A DNA stretch of 64,000 bases from Photobacterium rosenbergii (GCF_003026455.1 NZ_PYMB01000001.1:372001-436000); one strand, 5' to 3'. Numbered from the stretch's first letter, positions 34,300 through 45,023 are shown. The notes: a model not told the origin generated them from the sequence alone. A program made the numbers and translations.

Positions 34300-35265
34300 T
34301 CATCGACTTGCAAACATATCTAATACTTTTACGATAGCAGGTCCTACTGCAACTACAAAAAAACCAGGCCATATACAAGTAACTAATGGGAAAATCATTT
34401 TTGTACCAATTTTTGCAGCTTCTTCTTCTGCTCTTTGCATTCGCCTATCACGAAACTCATCTGCGTAGTCACGAAGGGTGTCACCCATACTTGATCCGAG
34501 TTTTACTGATTGTGTAATAATACTAATTAAACCCTGTAACTCAGTTAACCCCGTCCTCTCAACGAATTGATTGAGAGCAGAGGGGATTGGAATTCCTACT
34601 CTGGCTTTTTGACACACTATCTGTAGCTCTTGGCTAAGAGCTGGCGAAACAGAGTCGATTTCTTTTGAAACACGGTTAAGGGCGGCTTGGAAGCCAAGAC
34701 CAGCTTCTGTTGATACTACAAGCAAATCTAGTGCATCTGGAAAGCTATTTTTTAGATTTTTTATCCTTTTCTCGGCTAACCTCCTTAGTACAAAGTTTGG
34801 TAAGAAAGTAGCAATAAAAACAGATAGGATTACATAAAATATTATTTTATTGGTAGTTAACTCAGGCAGAAGGCGAGTTATGAAAACAGAACCTAATAAA
34901 GCTAAAACTGCAAGGATAATTTTAATGGCGTAGAAAGATGTTATTGCTGATTTATTCTCAAAACCAGCATGCATTAATAGCTGTTTAACACTTTCCTGCT
35001 CTGATTTAGACTTTGGAGTGACATATTTATCAATTGATTCTAATGTTTTATCAAAAGATTTACTGCTTTCTTTATTCGTGTTAGTTTTATTTGGTATGGA
35101 AATTGTGTGTAATTTCTTTTTTAAAGGTGTAGATGAGTTTCCTAATAGTATTATTATACTAACAGTAAAAGCAATGGCACTTAAAAATGCTAATCCTAGA
35201 AAAACAAATTTAGAATAATCTTCATCACCAATATATGTGTTTATAACACTGATTATGTAATCCAT
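34300..35265 (-). CDS. tadC: TadC inner-membrane platform protein
   Basis: Protein of 321 residues with an N-terminal membrane segment, a T2SF-type domain (FPDALDLLVVSTEAGLGFQA, VRTGLTELQGLISIIT-like region) and C-terminal helices. It pairs with TadB as the inner-membrane platform of the Tad pilus. The start lies 2 bases from the end of tadB. Confidence 0.88.
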   Translation of the reverse strand: MDYIISVINTYIGDEDYSKFVFLGLAFLSAIAFTVSIIILLGNSSTPLKKKLHTISIPNKTNTNKESSKSFDKTLESIDKYVTPKSKSEQESVKQLLMHAGFENKSAITSFYAIKIILAVLALLGSVFITRLLPELTTNKIIFYVILSVFIATFLPNFVLRRLAEKRIKNLKNSFPDALDLLVVSTEAGLGFQAALNRVSKEIDSVSPALSQELQIVCQKARVGIPIPSALNQFVERTGLTELQGLISIITQSVKLGSSMGDTLRDYADEFRDRRMQRAEEEAAKIGTKMIFPLVTCIWPGFFVVAVGPAIVKVLDMFASR

Positions 35266-35266
35266 G

Positions 35267-36241
35267 TTAAACCTCTATACGCAAAAGCTTTCTAATCCAT
35301 AAAAGGCCAGCGGTCATTAAAAATGCAGTTACAGATAACAATGACTGACCACGTTCAGATTCTAATAGAGGACTAATATAATGAGGGTTACTTAAGTAAA
35401 GCATCAAAAACAAAACAAAAGGAACCATCATTAGCACCCAAGCAGACATTCTTCCTTCAGCAGAGAGGGTTTTAACCTTTCTCATTAATCGAAATCGACT
35501 TCGGATAACATTAGAAATTTTATCAAGTGTTTCTGCTAAATTACCACCAGTTTCTTTCTGTATTGTAACTGCACTATTAAAAGCCAAAACGCTTACGGAT
35601 GGATTTCTTTGTGCTAGGTTTGCTAGAGCTACCTTCAGGTCAACACCATAATTCAGTTCAACAAAGGTCTTGCCAAATTCAACTGAAATAGGAGGGGGCA
35701 TTTCCTCACTTACACTTTTCATAACCTCGGTAAACGGGTAACCAACTAATAAAGCTCTTTTCATTACGTCTAAAGCTTCTACAAACTGCTCTTCAAATAG
35801 TTGAAGTCTTTTTTCAGTTTTCTGTTGAATAAAAATATAAAAAGCACCAATAACAATGATTGGTGTTAAAAACATTGCCTTGATACTAAGTGTCATAAAC
35901 AAGATAAATATCATAGAGGTAATAATCGATATCAATAACCAGAATACGACTTTGTATGCTTTCCACTCTAGACCAGCTCTCGATAATTTATCGCTGAGAT
36001 ACTCACCTACAGAATTGTTTTCTAACCATCGTTCAGTAGGAGATAGTTTATCTAGATAACTTTTTCTTAGTAATGATTGTTGTTGGACCTTACCTGATTC
36101 GGCAATGACTTCAAGTTGCTTCTTAAGAAGTCTATTGCGGTTTGCACGAGTACCTGTCGCAGATATAAGTATGGTCTGAGAAATGACTACTACTGCCACA
36201 AATAGTATAATCAAGTAAAGTTGTAGGTTTTGGTCCATCAT
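35267..36241 (-). CDS. tadB: TadB inner-membrane platform protein
   Basis: Protein of 324 residues with an N-terminal anchor and the T2SF domain [20 protein letters not shown] followed by [20 protein letters not shown] and [20 protein letters not shown]. Its ATG overlaps the tadA stop by four bases (ATGA), so the two are translationally coupled. It forms the platform on which the TadA motor acts. Confidence 0.9.
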   Translation of the reverse strand: MMDQNLQLYLIILFVAVVVISQTILISATGTRANRNRLLKKQLEVIAESGKVQQQSLLRKSYLDKLSPTERWLENNSVGEYLSDKLSRAGLEWKAYKVVFWLLISIITSMIFILFMTLSIKAMFLTPIIVIGAFYIFIQQKTEKRLQLFEEQFVEALDVMKRALLVGYPFTEVMKSVSEEMPPPISVEFGKTFVELNYGVDLKVALANLAQRNPSVSVLAFNSAVTIQKETGGNLAETLDKISNVIRSRFRLMRKVKTLSAEGRMSAWVLMMVPFVLFLMLYLSNPHYISPLLESERGQSLLSVTAFLMTAGLLWIRKLLRIEV

Positions 36242-37641
36242 AAACCTCCATTGTCTTCAGTAGTGAAATAAGTATATGGTAAGTCAATTCCCATATGCTT
36301 AAAATCATCCATGAATGAAGGAACGTTTCCTGTCGCTTTGTAAGCGCCTAAAACATTACCGTTTTCATCGATCCCTTTACGCTGAAAGAAAAAAAGCTCA
36401 GTAAGCGTAATCACATCACCTTCCATTGCGTTTACTTCTACAATACTTGTTATACGCCTTTTACCATCTTCCATACGACGTAATTGAACAACGATATTGA
36501 GAGCAGAAGCAATTTGTGAACGGACATTCTTTATCGGCATGTTCCAACCTGCCATGGCAAACATATTTTCTATTCGGCCTAGAGCATCGCGGGGTGTGTT
36601 AGCGTGTATGGTTGTCATCGAACCATCGTGACCTGTATTCATTGCTGCAAGCATATCAACTGCTTCACCACCACGTACCTCACCAACAACAATACGATCT
36701 GGTCTCATACGTAACGAATTTATGACTAATTCTCGCTGTGTAATTGCGCCTCTTCCTTCAATATTTGGTGGGCGAGTTTCTAACCTGACGACATGTGGTT
36801 GTTGAAGTTGTAGTTCTGCAGAATCCTCAATGGTAACAATGCGTTCGTTTTGGGGAATGAATGAAGAGCATATATTGAGCGTTGTTGTCTTACCTGAACC
36901 CGTACCACCTGAAATTAGAATATTGAGACGGCCTTTTACTATTGCTTTTAAGAAATGCGCCATTTCTTGATTAAGAGAACCATAATCAAGTAGTTGTTCT
37001 ATTTGAAGCTTCTCGACAGCAAACTTACGAATAGACAGTGAAGGCCCATCGATAGCAAGTGGGGGAATGATAGCATTTACCCTAGAGCCATCTTTTAGGC
37101 GGGCATCGACCATCGGAGAACTTTCATCAACACGTCTACCCACCTGCGAGACAATTCTATCTATGACATTCAGCAAATGTTGGTTGTCTCTAAAAGTGGA
37201 ACTAGCTGGCTCTAACTTGCCTTTTCTTTCAACGTATATTTGACTACTAGAATTTACAAGTATATCAGAGATGCTCTTATCTTTAAGGAGTGGTTCAAGC
37301 GGCCCTAAACCAAGAATTTCATCTCCAATTTCTTCAATAACACGTTTTCTTCCCTCAGCGTTTAGCGGAACATCTTTTTCTAGCAGGAAGAGGGCTGACA
37401 TTTCAGAAATTTGTTTATAAGCGTCCTCTTCAGGTAAGCTTTCGAGAAGAGAAAGATCAATCGTGTTATATAATTCATCAATAATCGAGTTTTTTATATT
37501 CTGCTCTTGTGGATTAACCACAACTTCTTGAGGTTTAACTGGTTCAGGTACTTTGACATCACTATCCAGGATAACTGAGTCAGGCATCTGTTTAGTTTCT
37601 GTCTTTTGAACCAAGGAGTTTCTCTTCCTATTCAAAAACAT
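36238..37641 (-). CDS. tadA: TadA/CpaF secretion ATPase
   Basis: Protein of 467 residues. Walker A GGTGSGKT (245-252), the CpaF domain [20 protein letters not shown], the Asp box [10 protein letters not shown] and the HIS-box [14 protein letters not shown] are all present. It powers assembly (and possibly retraction) of the Flp pilus from the cytoplasm. The N-terminal 50 residues are charged and poorly conserved. The locus has only this one motor. Confidence 0.95.
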   Translation of the reverse strand: MFLNRKRNSLVQKTETKQMPDSVILDSDVKVPEPVKPQEVVVNPQEQNIKNSIIDELYNTIDLSLLESLPEEDAYKQISEMSALFLLEKDVPLNAEGRKRVIEEIGDEILGLGPLEPLLKDKSISDILVNSSSQIYVERKGKLEPASSTFRDNQHLLNVIDRIVSQVGRRVDESSPMVDARLKDGSRVNAIIPPLAIDGPSLSIRKFAVEKLQIEQLLDYGSLNQEMAHFLKAIVKGRLNILISGGTGSGKTTTLNICSSFIPQNERIVTIEDSAELQLQQPHVVRLETRPPNIEGRGAITQRELVINSLRMRPDRIVVGEVRGGEAVDMLAAMNTGHDGSMTTIHANTPRDALGRIENMFAMAGWNMPIKNVRSQIASALNIVVQLRRMEDGKRRITSIVEVNAMEGDVITLTELFFFQRKGIDENGNVLGAYKATGNVPSFMDDFKHMGIDLPYTYFTTEDNGGL

Positions 37642-37643
37642 AA

Positions 37644-38879
37644 TTACCTCCTAAAGAAAGAGAACACTTTCTTGAATCCATTCTCTTCTACAGTATATTT
37701 GTTAGTTATAATTGAAGTTATTTCCTTTAAAGTTTTAACAATTGGTTTCTTTTCAAAGTGTGTTGCTAACAGTTCACCTAAGTTTGTCGAGGAACTAACA
37801 GAAATATAATCATTTGGAACTAGTATTATATCACTTATATGGAGTGATTTTTTTATCTCATCTGGATTTATATCAATATTTTTAGAATATCGATTAACAA
37901 TAACCTTTATTTTTTCTTGATTAAATCCAAACAAATGTTTTAATTGTTTGATTAATATTGAAGCCTCTTTTATAGCAGGTATATTTTGCTGAATAACAAT
38001 AAATACGTTGTCAGCATCTGCAACTGCAGGCAAAGTTTGTTTTTCCAAACCTCTTGAAAGATCTATAATTATATGCTCATGACTTCCTTTAAGTTTTGCT
38101 AAAAAATCACCAAATGCCTGTTCGTTTATATCATTAATTGAGTCATAAAGGTGATCAGAACGGTTGGGAATAAACCTTAGACCAGAGTCGTGTTTAGTAA
38201 GAATCCCAGAAATAGCAATTTCATCAAGAGTGTTAACTTGTTGTAATGCATCGCTTAGGATGTATTTTGGAATTAAAGATAGCAAACCAGATGATGAGCC
38301 AAATTGTGCATCAGGATCAATAAGGACAGTTAATTCACCATCTAAAGCTAGTATGTGTGAAATTGATGTAGCGATAATTGAAGCACCCATACCCCCTTTA
38401 GCATTGATGAATATACTGGTTTTTGCTTGTTTACGATTGATAGATTTTAATTCAGAACACTTGATAATAAGGTTGTCGAGTTCAGATTCATCAAAAGGTA
38501 TAGATAATACGTCTTTAATTTCTAGCTTTAAAGCATTTCTAAGTATCTCTGTGTTTGTATCATCAGTGATAAGTAATATAGGAAGAGATTTTGATATTTT
38601 CTTTTTTAAATTGTTAGATATGTTAACCCAGTCACTTTTAGCATCAATAATGACTAAATCTGGCTTGACATAATTTGATTGATTCTTAAGTTTGTTACAG
38701 TAGTCTTCAAAGTTCAAAAACGTGAAATGTGCGTTAGACCACTGTTCAGAGTAATAACTTAGTGGGTCGATAAAAAGATCATCATCACTAATTGTCCATA
38801 TGTTAATTGACGTGGCTAGTGGTTTTTTTTCATTGTATAGTGTTAAATCTTTTTCTGTTGTAATATGTGTCGTATTCAT
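37644..38879 (-). CDS. tadZ: TadZ/CpaE localisation protein
   Basis: Protein of 411 residues. The N-terminal half is receiver-like ([16 protein letters not shown]). From residue 155 it has a MinD/ParA-type ATPase fold: [20 protein letters not shown]. In the Walker motif KGGMGAS (161-167) the usual GKT/S lysine is replaced by Ala, a feature often seen in CpaE/TadZ, so strong ATP hydrolysis is not expected. TadZ places the machine, often at a cell pole. Confidence 0.85.
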   Translation of the reverse strand: MNTTHITTEKDLTLYNEKKPLATSINIWTISDDDLFIDPLSYYSEQWSNAHFTFLNFEDYCNKLKNQSNYVKPDLVIIDAKSDWVNISNNLKKKISKSLPILLITDDTNTEILRNALKLEIKDVLSIPFDESELDNLIIKCSELKSINRKQAKTSIFINAKGGMGASIIATSISHILALDGELTVLIDPDAQFGSSSGLLSLIPKYILSDALQQVNTLDEIAISGILTKHDSGLRFIPNRSDHLYDSINDINEQAFGDFLAKLKGSHEHIIIDLSRGLEKQTLPAVADADNVFIVIQQNIPAIKEASILIKQLKHLFGFNQEKIKVIVNRYSKNIDINPDEIKKSLHISDIILVPNDYISVSSSTNLGELLATHFEKKPIVKTLKEITSIITNKYTVEENGFKKVFSFFRR

Positions 38880-38889
38880 TTTCGCCTCC

Positions 38890-39372
38890 TCAGCAATCAG
38901 AGAATCCGGTTCTGGTTACGCCGAGGCTTTCTCTCGGTAAAATTGTCTTAAACTCTGGTGCAGTAAAAGTTATGTCAAATGTTGCAAGTGGTATCAATAA
39001 AGCAATTTGATAATTATTGATTTTTGACTCAACATACTTAATTTCATTAAAGTTTGCTTCATCAGTAAGATCACCAGAAATTATGGTCCCTGTACTATCT
39101 AAATATTCTACTGTAAGATTACTTGACGTGAAATTTGGTAGAGGAACGTCATTAATGATAGCGAGTATTTTCGTGTCAACCTGTTCAGAAGTAGAGACTT
39201 GACAAACAACGGACAATCTAGCTGCTCTTCTAGTTGTTTCGTTCAGCACATGCCATGTAAATAATAACCTGCCAAATTCTATGATAGAGAAAATTAAAAC
39301 AAAGAAAAAAGACGCTATTATTGTAAATTCAACAAGTGTTGACCCTTTTTGTTTAAATGATTGTCTTAACAT
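38890..39372 (-). CDS. TadE/TadF-like minor pseudopilin
   Basis: Protein of 160 residues with the N-terminal hydrophobic helix KGSTLVEFTIIASFFFVLIF and then SIIEFGRLLFTWH, the TadE-family pattern with a conserved E after the helix. These minor pseudopilins are processed by TadV and help start pilus assembly. The gene overlaps the upstream TadE-like gene by one base (TAATG). Confidence 0.85.
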   Translation of the reverse strand: MLRQSFKQKGSTLVEFTIIASFFFVLIFSIIEFGRLLFTWHVLNETTRRAARLSVVCQVSTSEQVDTKILAIINDVPLPNFTSSNLTVEYLDSTGTIISGDLTDEANFNEIKYVESKINNYQIALLIPLATFDITFTAPEFKTILPRESLGVTRTGFSDC

Positions 39373-39818
39373 TACAATACCCTCATGGAATAACTGGATG
39401 TAAGGGTAAAATTCATATCAACATCATTGCCTGTTAAAAAACCAGGTATGACGCTTAAAAATGGTTGGTATGGATAATTTATTTCGACTTTTACATCATC
39501 ACCTGTTAAAGATATATCTATATGACTTGATGTTAAATTTGAAATTAGTGGTGTGCCGCTACCATAAACAGAACCATACATGGCAATTTTTTTTGCACTA
39601 TCAATATTTGTTTCAGATAATGTGTATGTTCCGCTTGTGCCTGATGCTTCACTGGTCAAATATCTTGCACTACTTCTTGCCGATTTTTCTAATTCTGTAT
39701 ACGTGTAGAATGCTCGACCTAGTTCAAGGATCGTAAAAAGTAAAAATAGAAATATTGGTAGGAGAATTGTAAATTCTACAATTGCTAACCCTTTTTCTCG
39801 GCGATAAGTAAACATCAT
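39372..39818 (-). CDS. tadE: TadE-like minor pseudopilin
   Basis: Protein of 148 residues with EKGLAIVEFTILLPIFLFLL and then ELGRAFYTYTELEKSARSSA, a clear TadE helix with P in the segment. Its start overlaps the end of the tadG gene by four bases. It is expected to be a processed pseudopilin of the Tad machine in the inner membrane. Confidence 0.88.
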   Translation of the reverse strand: MMFTYRREKGLAIVEFTILLPIFLFLLFTILELGRAFYTYTELEKSARSSARYLTSEASGTSGTYTLSETNIDSAKKIAMYGSVYGSGTPLISNLTSSHIDISLTGDDVKVEINYPYQPFLSVIPGFLTGNDVDMNFTLTSSYSMRVL

Positions 39819-41125
39819 GAATCTCCGCTGTCTGGGTCGTCAAAGAGAACAATACGATAGGGACCTGTTTCGTTTGGTTCATAACTTGGGTTACCACTAT
39901 TATTTCTGCAGTTAGAAATAAATTCACCAACTATCCAAGAACCATTACCAGCACCACCATTCTTGCTATTATCTCCACTTTGTTCAGAAGTAACGCTTAC
40001 CGGTTGAGTGAGGAAAAAACAACCAAAGCCCAGCATTTTTACTTCAGCTCGGCCATTGGCTTTAGTTATGATTTCGTCACAGTCAAGAATTGGTACAGTG
40101 AGAACTCTTCTGTAATAGCCTTTCTTTTGACAAGCTGATGACTCTAAACAGGCTTCATAGTTTTCATAACCATCGTAGTTAGTTTTATATTCACTATATG
40201 TCATGACATCATCATGTACAGGGCCTGTGATATAACTAGCTCCTTCATTGGTGTTTTCCATAACATAAACAGCATTGTCTCTTGAAAAGTCAGAGTACAT
40301 ATCCGGAAGGAACTCTGTTTTCTTGTAACCGTTAGGTTCAAGATCTTTGTCTGCTTCAGAAAATTCAAACCTTGTATCAAGAGCTAATGTCTTACCAACC
40401 ATATTACCTGGTTCCGTAGTGATAGTATCGCTTGTTGACAAACAACTATCGTAACTACCTGCAAGCGCATCTCCATATGCATCAGCGCCATTATCACCTA
40501 ATGAGACAGGCATAAAGTTACCTGCTCCAATGTCGGATGGGGTGCTCGAAGACGCTTTTAATACATGATGAGTACTCATGTCATAGCCACTAATATTTGT
40601 GTCACTGTGGTCAGGACCAGCGCAAATACTTAGTGGCACAATATTACATGAACTGCCCATACTAGAACTTGGCCCAGCAACAGCCGAAGCTCGGGTATTA
40701 AGGTCGATGTTCATAATTGAAACAAGAAAGTCCGGAATATCGACGTTTTCTATTCGTACTCTTACATATGTTGAACTTGTAGTCGCTGTGCTTGAATCAA
40801 ATGGTAGGCTTTCAGAGAATTCAAAAGTTATAGTGGCAGAATCTAATGAAATGGCTTTAAACCCATCATAAGATAAATTATTGTTTATAGCATTGGTCCC
40901 TGCTGTGATTGCAGAAGCCTGATCGCCACCAAGATCAATAGTTTTAGCTGCTGTTAGAGCCGCAGAATCAGCAAGATTTTGTAATTTGCCTTTAGATAAT
41001 ATTAAGTTCCCAACATCTAAAGCCAAGGCTCCTGCTCCTATTAAGACAGCCATAGCCAGAGTTGAAAAGACAACGATAACGCCTTTTTGTTTTTGGGGAG
41101 ACTTTCTTTTTTGATAAATATTCAT
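39815..41125 (-). CDS. tadG: TadG-like pseudopilin/adaptor
   Basis: Protein of 436 residues. The N-terminus KQKGVIVVFSTLAMAVLIGA is followed by GALALDVGNLILSKGKLQNL and ADSAALTAAK, the classic TadG_N domain. The long C-terminal part is Cys-containing and polar, probably periplasmic. TadG is thought to connect the pilus machine with the envelope. No von Willebrand A motif is evident, which differs from some TadG proteins. Confidence 0.85.
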   Translation of the reverse strand: MNIYQKRKSPQKQKGVIVVFSTLAMAVLIGAGALALDVGNLILSKGKLQNLADSAALTAAKTIDLGGDQASAITAGTNAINNNLSYDGFKAISLDSATITFEFSESLPFDSSTATTSSTYVRVRIENVDIPDFLVSIMNIDLNTRASAVAGPSSSMGSSCNIVPLSICAGPDHSDTNISGYDMSTHHVLKASSSTPSDIGAGNFMPVSLGDNGADAYGDALAGSYDSCLSTSDTITTEPGNMVGKTLALDTRFEFSEADKDLEPNGYKKTEFLPDMYSDFSRDNAVYVMENTNEGASYITGPVHDDVMTYSEYKTNYDGYENYEACLESSACQKKGYYRRVLTVPILDCDEIITKANGRAEVKMLGFGCFFLTQPVSVTSEQSGDNSKNGGAGNGSWIVGEFISNCRNNSGNPSYEPNETGPYRIVLFDDPDSGDS

Positions 41126-41156
41126 AATGCTTTACCCCACTGAATAACTTGAGCTA

Positions 41157-41411
41157 TCAGTTTCCAACACCCGAAATAATGTCTTTGTTTTTTAAGGCTT
41201 TTTGCTCAGAGCCACTGCTCTCTGTTTTAAAAGATTTACTGGCTTTTTTACCGCTGAAAGTCGGAGAACCTAATGGGACTTTACTTTCTGCAAGTGGATC
41301 GACAGTTTGTAAGCGAACCATCTGGTTCAGGCTTTGTCCTAACTTTACATCTTCGGCCACGACAGTAGGGCAGGATAAGCTAGCGCAAAAAATAATAATG
41401 ACTTTATTCAT
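41157..41411 (-). CDS. Small exported protein in the Tad locus
   Basis: Protein of 84 residues from ATG 41411. MNKVIIIFCASLSCPTVVA is a signal peptide, and the mature part is Ser/Lys-rich (GSPTFSGKKASKSFKTESSG). AAGGA precedes the ATG by 7 bases. It lies between rcpA and tadG, the position held by rcpB-like or tadX-type genes in other loci, but I see no OmpA-like domain. It is probably a locus-specific periplasmic accessory. Confidence 0.55.
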   Translation of the reverse strand: MNKVIIIFCASLSCPTVVAEDVKLGQSLNQMVRLQTVDPLAESKVPLGSPTFSGKKASKSFKTESSGSEQKALKNKDIISGVGN

Positions 41412-41421
41412 AACTTTATCC

Positions 41422-42891
41422 TTATAAACTATGACCAAATTGACCTTCAGAGCCGGCACTTGGTGATAGTGTGACTGATGATGTTTGAGTTGCAGGTGTA
41501 TAACTAGTTTGGTCTTTCGTGGCTTTCAGTTCACTCATTCGACCAAGCAGATAAAATTCCCAATCGTTAGGTTCTACAAAGCTGTCGGTTGGCAGGGTTA
41601 GATCTTGCTTGCGAACAGGCTTGGCTAGCCGTGGTGTGACTAAAATGACCAGTTCAGTTTCCCCTTTGCGGAAGGACTGGCTTCTGAAAAGTTGACCAAG
41701 CACTGGTAAATCACCCAAGCCTGGAAGTTTATCGACAACATCAGATACTGTTTCATTCAACAGTCCCGCTATACCAATAGTTTGGCCATTACCCAACTCG
41801 ACAGTTGTTTTAGCGCTTCGTTTAGTGAGGGCAGGGACAAAAAATTGAGAGCCTGTGCCACTCGGGGATAGAGTAACAGCATTATTATTGGTGATTTCGC
41901 TTACCTCAATGTTCAAGGCAAGGTTAATGCTATCGGCTGAGGAGACAGTAGGAACAAACTGAAGCCCTACACCAAATTCCTTAAACTCGATAGTAATATT
42001 GTCATCATTTGGTACTGGAATAGGGAACTCACCACCAGATAGGAACTCGGCATTTTCACCGCTGAGTGCAGTCAGAGTAGGCTCAGCTAAGATTTTTGCC
42101 AAACCATTTGTTTTGGCGATACTAAAGGCGGCACTAAATAGTGTGCTATCACTAAGGTAGCTTGCAAACAAACCATTATCTTCGATGTTTAGCGGGTTCG
42201 TAATAATCTCTGTAATAATGTCTCCTGCATCGTTTACAGGAGGGACGGCAGGGATACTTGCTCCTCCATTTACAGTACCCCAAGTCCAGTTACTGTTATT
42301 ACGAGCAAAGACAAAGTTAGAATCAAACTCTCTGATTAAAGAGCGCTGAACTTCTGCAACAGTCACTTCTAACATGATTTGATGGGATCCACCTACATTC
42401 ATAAGATTTATGATACCGTGGTCGCTGCCTGTGAATGTGTTGGCAATTTCTTCCGCCATCGAAATTTTTTGGGCACTTGATACATCTCCGCTTAGCACAA
42501 GTTTGTCTTGGCTTGTGTAGACGGAGATTTTCTCCTGAGGCATAAACTCGTAGAGCTTGGCTTTAAGTGCATTTAAGTCGTGGGTGACTTCAACATCAAG
42601 TACTGTTATCAACCGACCTCTTGAATCCCAAACAATAACATTTGTTGTACCTAGTTCTTTGCCTAAGACATAGATTTTATTTGACCTTAAAATTAATATG
42701 TCTGCCACATTGGGATTGCCTATAGAAATTTTCTTTGCACTTCCTGGTATTTCAACCAATCGCGACTTATTCATAGGCACAGCTATAGATTGAGTTCTCG
42801 TCGCATAGCAGTTACTAGCCCAGAGTAAAGCAATGAATAGCCCAGCTATAAAGGTGATAGTTTTATTGTATTTTCTATTACTGCATTCCAT
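41422..42891 (-). CDS. rcpA: RcpA/CpaC secretin of the Tad pilus
   Basis: Protein of 489 residues. A hydrophobic signal is followed by a pilus-associated N-domain (SRLVEIPGSAKKISIGNPNV), a BON-like part (EKISVYTSQDKLVLSGDVSS) and the secretin domain (ILAEPTLTALSGENAEFLSG, FPIPVPNDDNI, VELGNGQTIGIAGLLNETVS, LVILVTPRLAKPV). It forms the outer-membrane channel through which the Flp fibre exits. Confidence 0.92.
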   Translation of the reverse strand: MECSNRKYNKTITFIAGLFIALLWASNCYATRTQSIAVPMNKSRLVEIPGSAKKISIGNPNVADILILRSNKIYVLGKELGTTNVIVWDSRGRLITVLDVEVTHDLNALKAKLYEFMPQEKISVYTSQDKLVLSGDVSSAQKISMAEEIANTFTGSDHGIINLMNVGGSHQIMLEVTVAEVQRSLIREFDSNFVFARNNSNWTWGTVNGGASIPAVPPVNDAGDIITEIITNPLNIEDNGLFASYLSDSTLFSAAFSIAKTNGLAKILAEPTLTALSGENAEFLSGGEFPIPVPNDDNITIEFKEFGVGLQFVPTVSSADSINLALNIEVSEITNNNAVTLSPSGTGSQFFVPALTKRSAKTTVELGNGQTIGIAGLLNETVSDVVDKLPGLGDLPVLGQLFRSQSFRKGETELVILVTPRLAKPVRKQDLTLPTDSFVEPNDWEFYLLGRMSELKATKDQTSYTPATQTSSVTLSPSAGSEGQFGHSL

Positions 42892-42914
42892 ACATATTGT
42901 CCCTGTCCATTCAT

Positions 42915-43691
42915 TTATATGCGAACATTTACGCGACTGGTATTAGTGCCTTTGATAATGGTGACACTATCAGTGGTTCTTCGATATACTCGCGGCTTCT
43001 CTTCTGGGTCATTAGGATTGCGAAGTGATAGTTGAAGCTCACCCTTTGATTTCGCTGTAACTAGTGATTCAACTTGTTTAGGGGTAAGTTCCAAGGTAAC
43101 CGCACGAACAATGATAGGCTTTGATTCATCGGTTCTTGCTGTTTGGTCAACAGCCAGTATCTTCACTTTTTTTAGTACAGTTTGAGCTCTCGATGTCTTA
43201 CCTTGAGCGTAGATAACATCTACAAAATCACCGGGTAACAAGAAACCAGCCACGCCAATTACATCGTTTACTCGAATGGTCACGGCGCGCATTTTAGGAG
43301 AGATAAGAGCTGCCAATGTTGTTCCCTCCCCTGGAGAGACTAAACGCTCGGAGCGTAAAATATCACCAGAGAATATTTCATTTCGAGCAAGTTTACCTAA
43401 GACTTGAGAAGTGTGTTCGTAGCCAGTGTTAACAACAAGATCTTCTGGATAGTATTCTAATCTCAAGTGTTTTTCTTCGATGGGGGTACCGAGAGGAATG
43501 TTTTGTTGAGCGACGACACGAGCAACCCTGGGTTCCTCTTTGATTATTTCAATTCTCTCTGGCTCTACTTCTACTTGAACTGGGGCTAAAGACTCTTGTT
43601 TACTCTCTAGCCAGTCATTGGCCAAGAATAAAGCTCCGAAACCCATCGTTAGTGATGTTGAGAGCATCAGTATGACTTTACCTTTACTCAT
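42915..43691 (-). CDS. rcpC: RcpC/CpaB pilus assembly protein
   Basis: Protein of 258 residues from ATG 43691, which has AGAGG 8 bases upstream; an earlier start at 43721 would give a 38-base overlap with the upstream gene. One N-terminal membrane segment, then a SAF-type domain (VAQQNIPLGTPIEEKHLRLE) and the RcpC domain (GDFVDVIYAQGKTSRAQTVL, ILAVDQTARTDESKP). It is a periplasmic partner of the secretin. Confidence 0.88.
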   Translation of the reverse strand: MSKGKVILMLSTSLTMGFGALFLANDWLESKQESLAPVQVEVEPERIEIIKEEPRVARVVAQQNIPLGTPIEEKHLRLEYYPEDLVVNTGYEHTSQVLGKLARNEIFSGDILRSERLVSPGEGTTLAALISPKMRAVTIRVNDVIGVAGFLLPGDFVDVIYAQGKTSRAQTVLKKVKILAVDQTARTDESKPIIVRAVTLELTPKQVESLVTAKSKGELQLSLRNPNDPEEKPRVYRRTTDSVTIIKGTNTSRVNVRI

Positions 43692-45000
43692 GGGAGCGTA
43701 CCTCTTGTTCATCATTGACAAAATAGCAGTCCCAAACAGTTTGGATTAACTCAGGGGTAATAATGGGTTGCTGCTGATAAAAGCTAATTTGGTTGCTACA
43801 CATTGCAACCAGATCACGGGGGTAACATGGAAGGAGCGGTACATTACATGGATCATGTAGCCTGTAGAAGACATAGTTTAGGGTATCGGAGTGCGATTTT
43901 AACCCATGTTTTTCACACTGCTCATGCCAAAGAGAACTGTAGTTTTCTTCAGATATAGGACCGAAATTAATTTTATAACCAATTCGTCTTAGGAATGCGT
44001 CATCAGCTAATTTAGCCGGGTGAATATTTGAAGAGAATACTAATACCTGCTCGAAAGGGATTTCAAAATGATCACCTGAACTTAATGATAAATAATCGAT
44101 TTTCTCTTCTAGAGGAATGATCCAACGGTTCAAAATTGCATCAACAGAGACTTTTTGTCGGCCCAAATCATCAATTAATAAAATACCATTGTTTGCTTTC
44201 ATTTGAAGTGGAGCACGATTGACTTTATGCGTTGCATCCTTTGTCACCTCCAACATATCAGCTGTAAGCTCACCACCAACGACCACTTCTGGCCTTTGGC
44301 ATAAAACCAAACGGTTGTCGTATCCGCTGTTGAGTAACAAATTATCTTGCTGATTATTTACTGGGTTATGGATTATTGGATCAAAAACCTGAATGATCTG
44401 ACTTCCAATGCTAACTGCATGTGGTATGAACACTGGGGTATCAAAAAGTCGGACTAGACGTCTTGAAACGTAGGTTTTACCTGTTCCAGGCAGGCCGTAA
44501 ATGAATATCGCTCGGCCAGAGTTTAGAGCGGGCCCAACAGTTCCCACAATGTTTTCAGGTAGAATTAGATCATTTAATCCCTCACGTAAAATTTCAGGAG
44601 TGACTTTTATGTCTTTGGTTGTTTGGTTAAGAACTAGTTGGTTGTAATGTTCGATTGCAATAGGGGCAGGGCCAAGGTAGCCATCACGCTGAATTTCATG
44701 GTGGGCTAAGTTTCTTCCTTTTATTGTGAGCCCGTATCGGATGCTCGAATTGAATCGTCCGTCCGAACGAACCTCAACCAAAGCTTCGCTTTTTTGTTTC
44801 TGTAGAATTTGGTCGATTATATTACCTGGTAGACCGACTTGCTTAGAAAGGGTTATGACATCGGCATCTGTAGTTTGTGATAAATGTTTTAATACAAGGG
44901 TTTCAATTTGTCTAATGGGAACCCCTGTTTGTTCAATTGACTTGGGTTTGCGTGTCAACTCATCAATTGGGTTGCATTCTGTGGTCTGCAGCATTGACAT
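43684..45000 (-). CDS. AAA+ ATPase associated with the Flp/Tad locus
   Basis: Protein of 438 residues. The first 90 residues look like a winged helix (ETLVLKHLSQTTDADVITLS, KQVGLPGNIIDQILQ). The AAA+ core has Walker A YGLPGTGKT, Walker B GILLIDDLG, and an arginine-rich region around DAFLRRIGYKINFG. GGGGGAG precedes the ATG. It is not one of the canonical tad/rcp genes but is found in some vibrio-type loci as a chaperone-like ATPase. It may remodel or regulate the pilus machine. It is the third gene of the operon. Confidence 0.75.
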   Translation of the reverse strand: MSMLQTTECNPIDELTRKPKSIEQTGVPIRQIETLVLKHLSQTTDADVITLSKQVGLPGNIIDQILQKQKSEALVEVRSDGRFNSSIRYGLTIKGRNLAHHEIQRDGYLGPAPIAIEHYNQLVLNQTTKDIKVTPEILREGLNDLILPENIVGTVGPALNSGRAIFIYGLPGTGKTYVSRRLVRLFDTPVFIPHAVSIGSQIIQVFDPIIHNPVNNQQDNLLLNSGYDNRLVLCQRPEVVVGGELTADMLEVTKDATHKVNRAPLQMKANNGILLIDDLGRQKVSVDAILNRWIIPLEEKIDYLSLSSGDHFEIPFEQVLVFSSNIHPAKLADDAFLRRIGYKINFGPISEENYSSLWHEQCEKHGLKSHSDTLNYVFYRLHDPCNVPLLPCYPRDLVAMCSNQISFYQQQPIITPELIQTVWDCYFVNDEQEVRSHE

Positions 45001-45023
45001 GATATCTCCCCCAAAGTCTTTGC

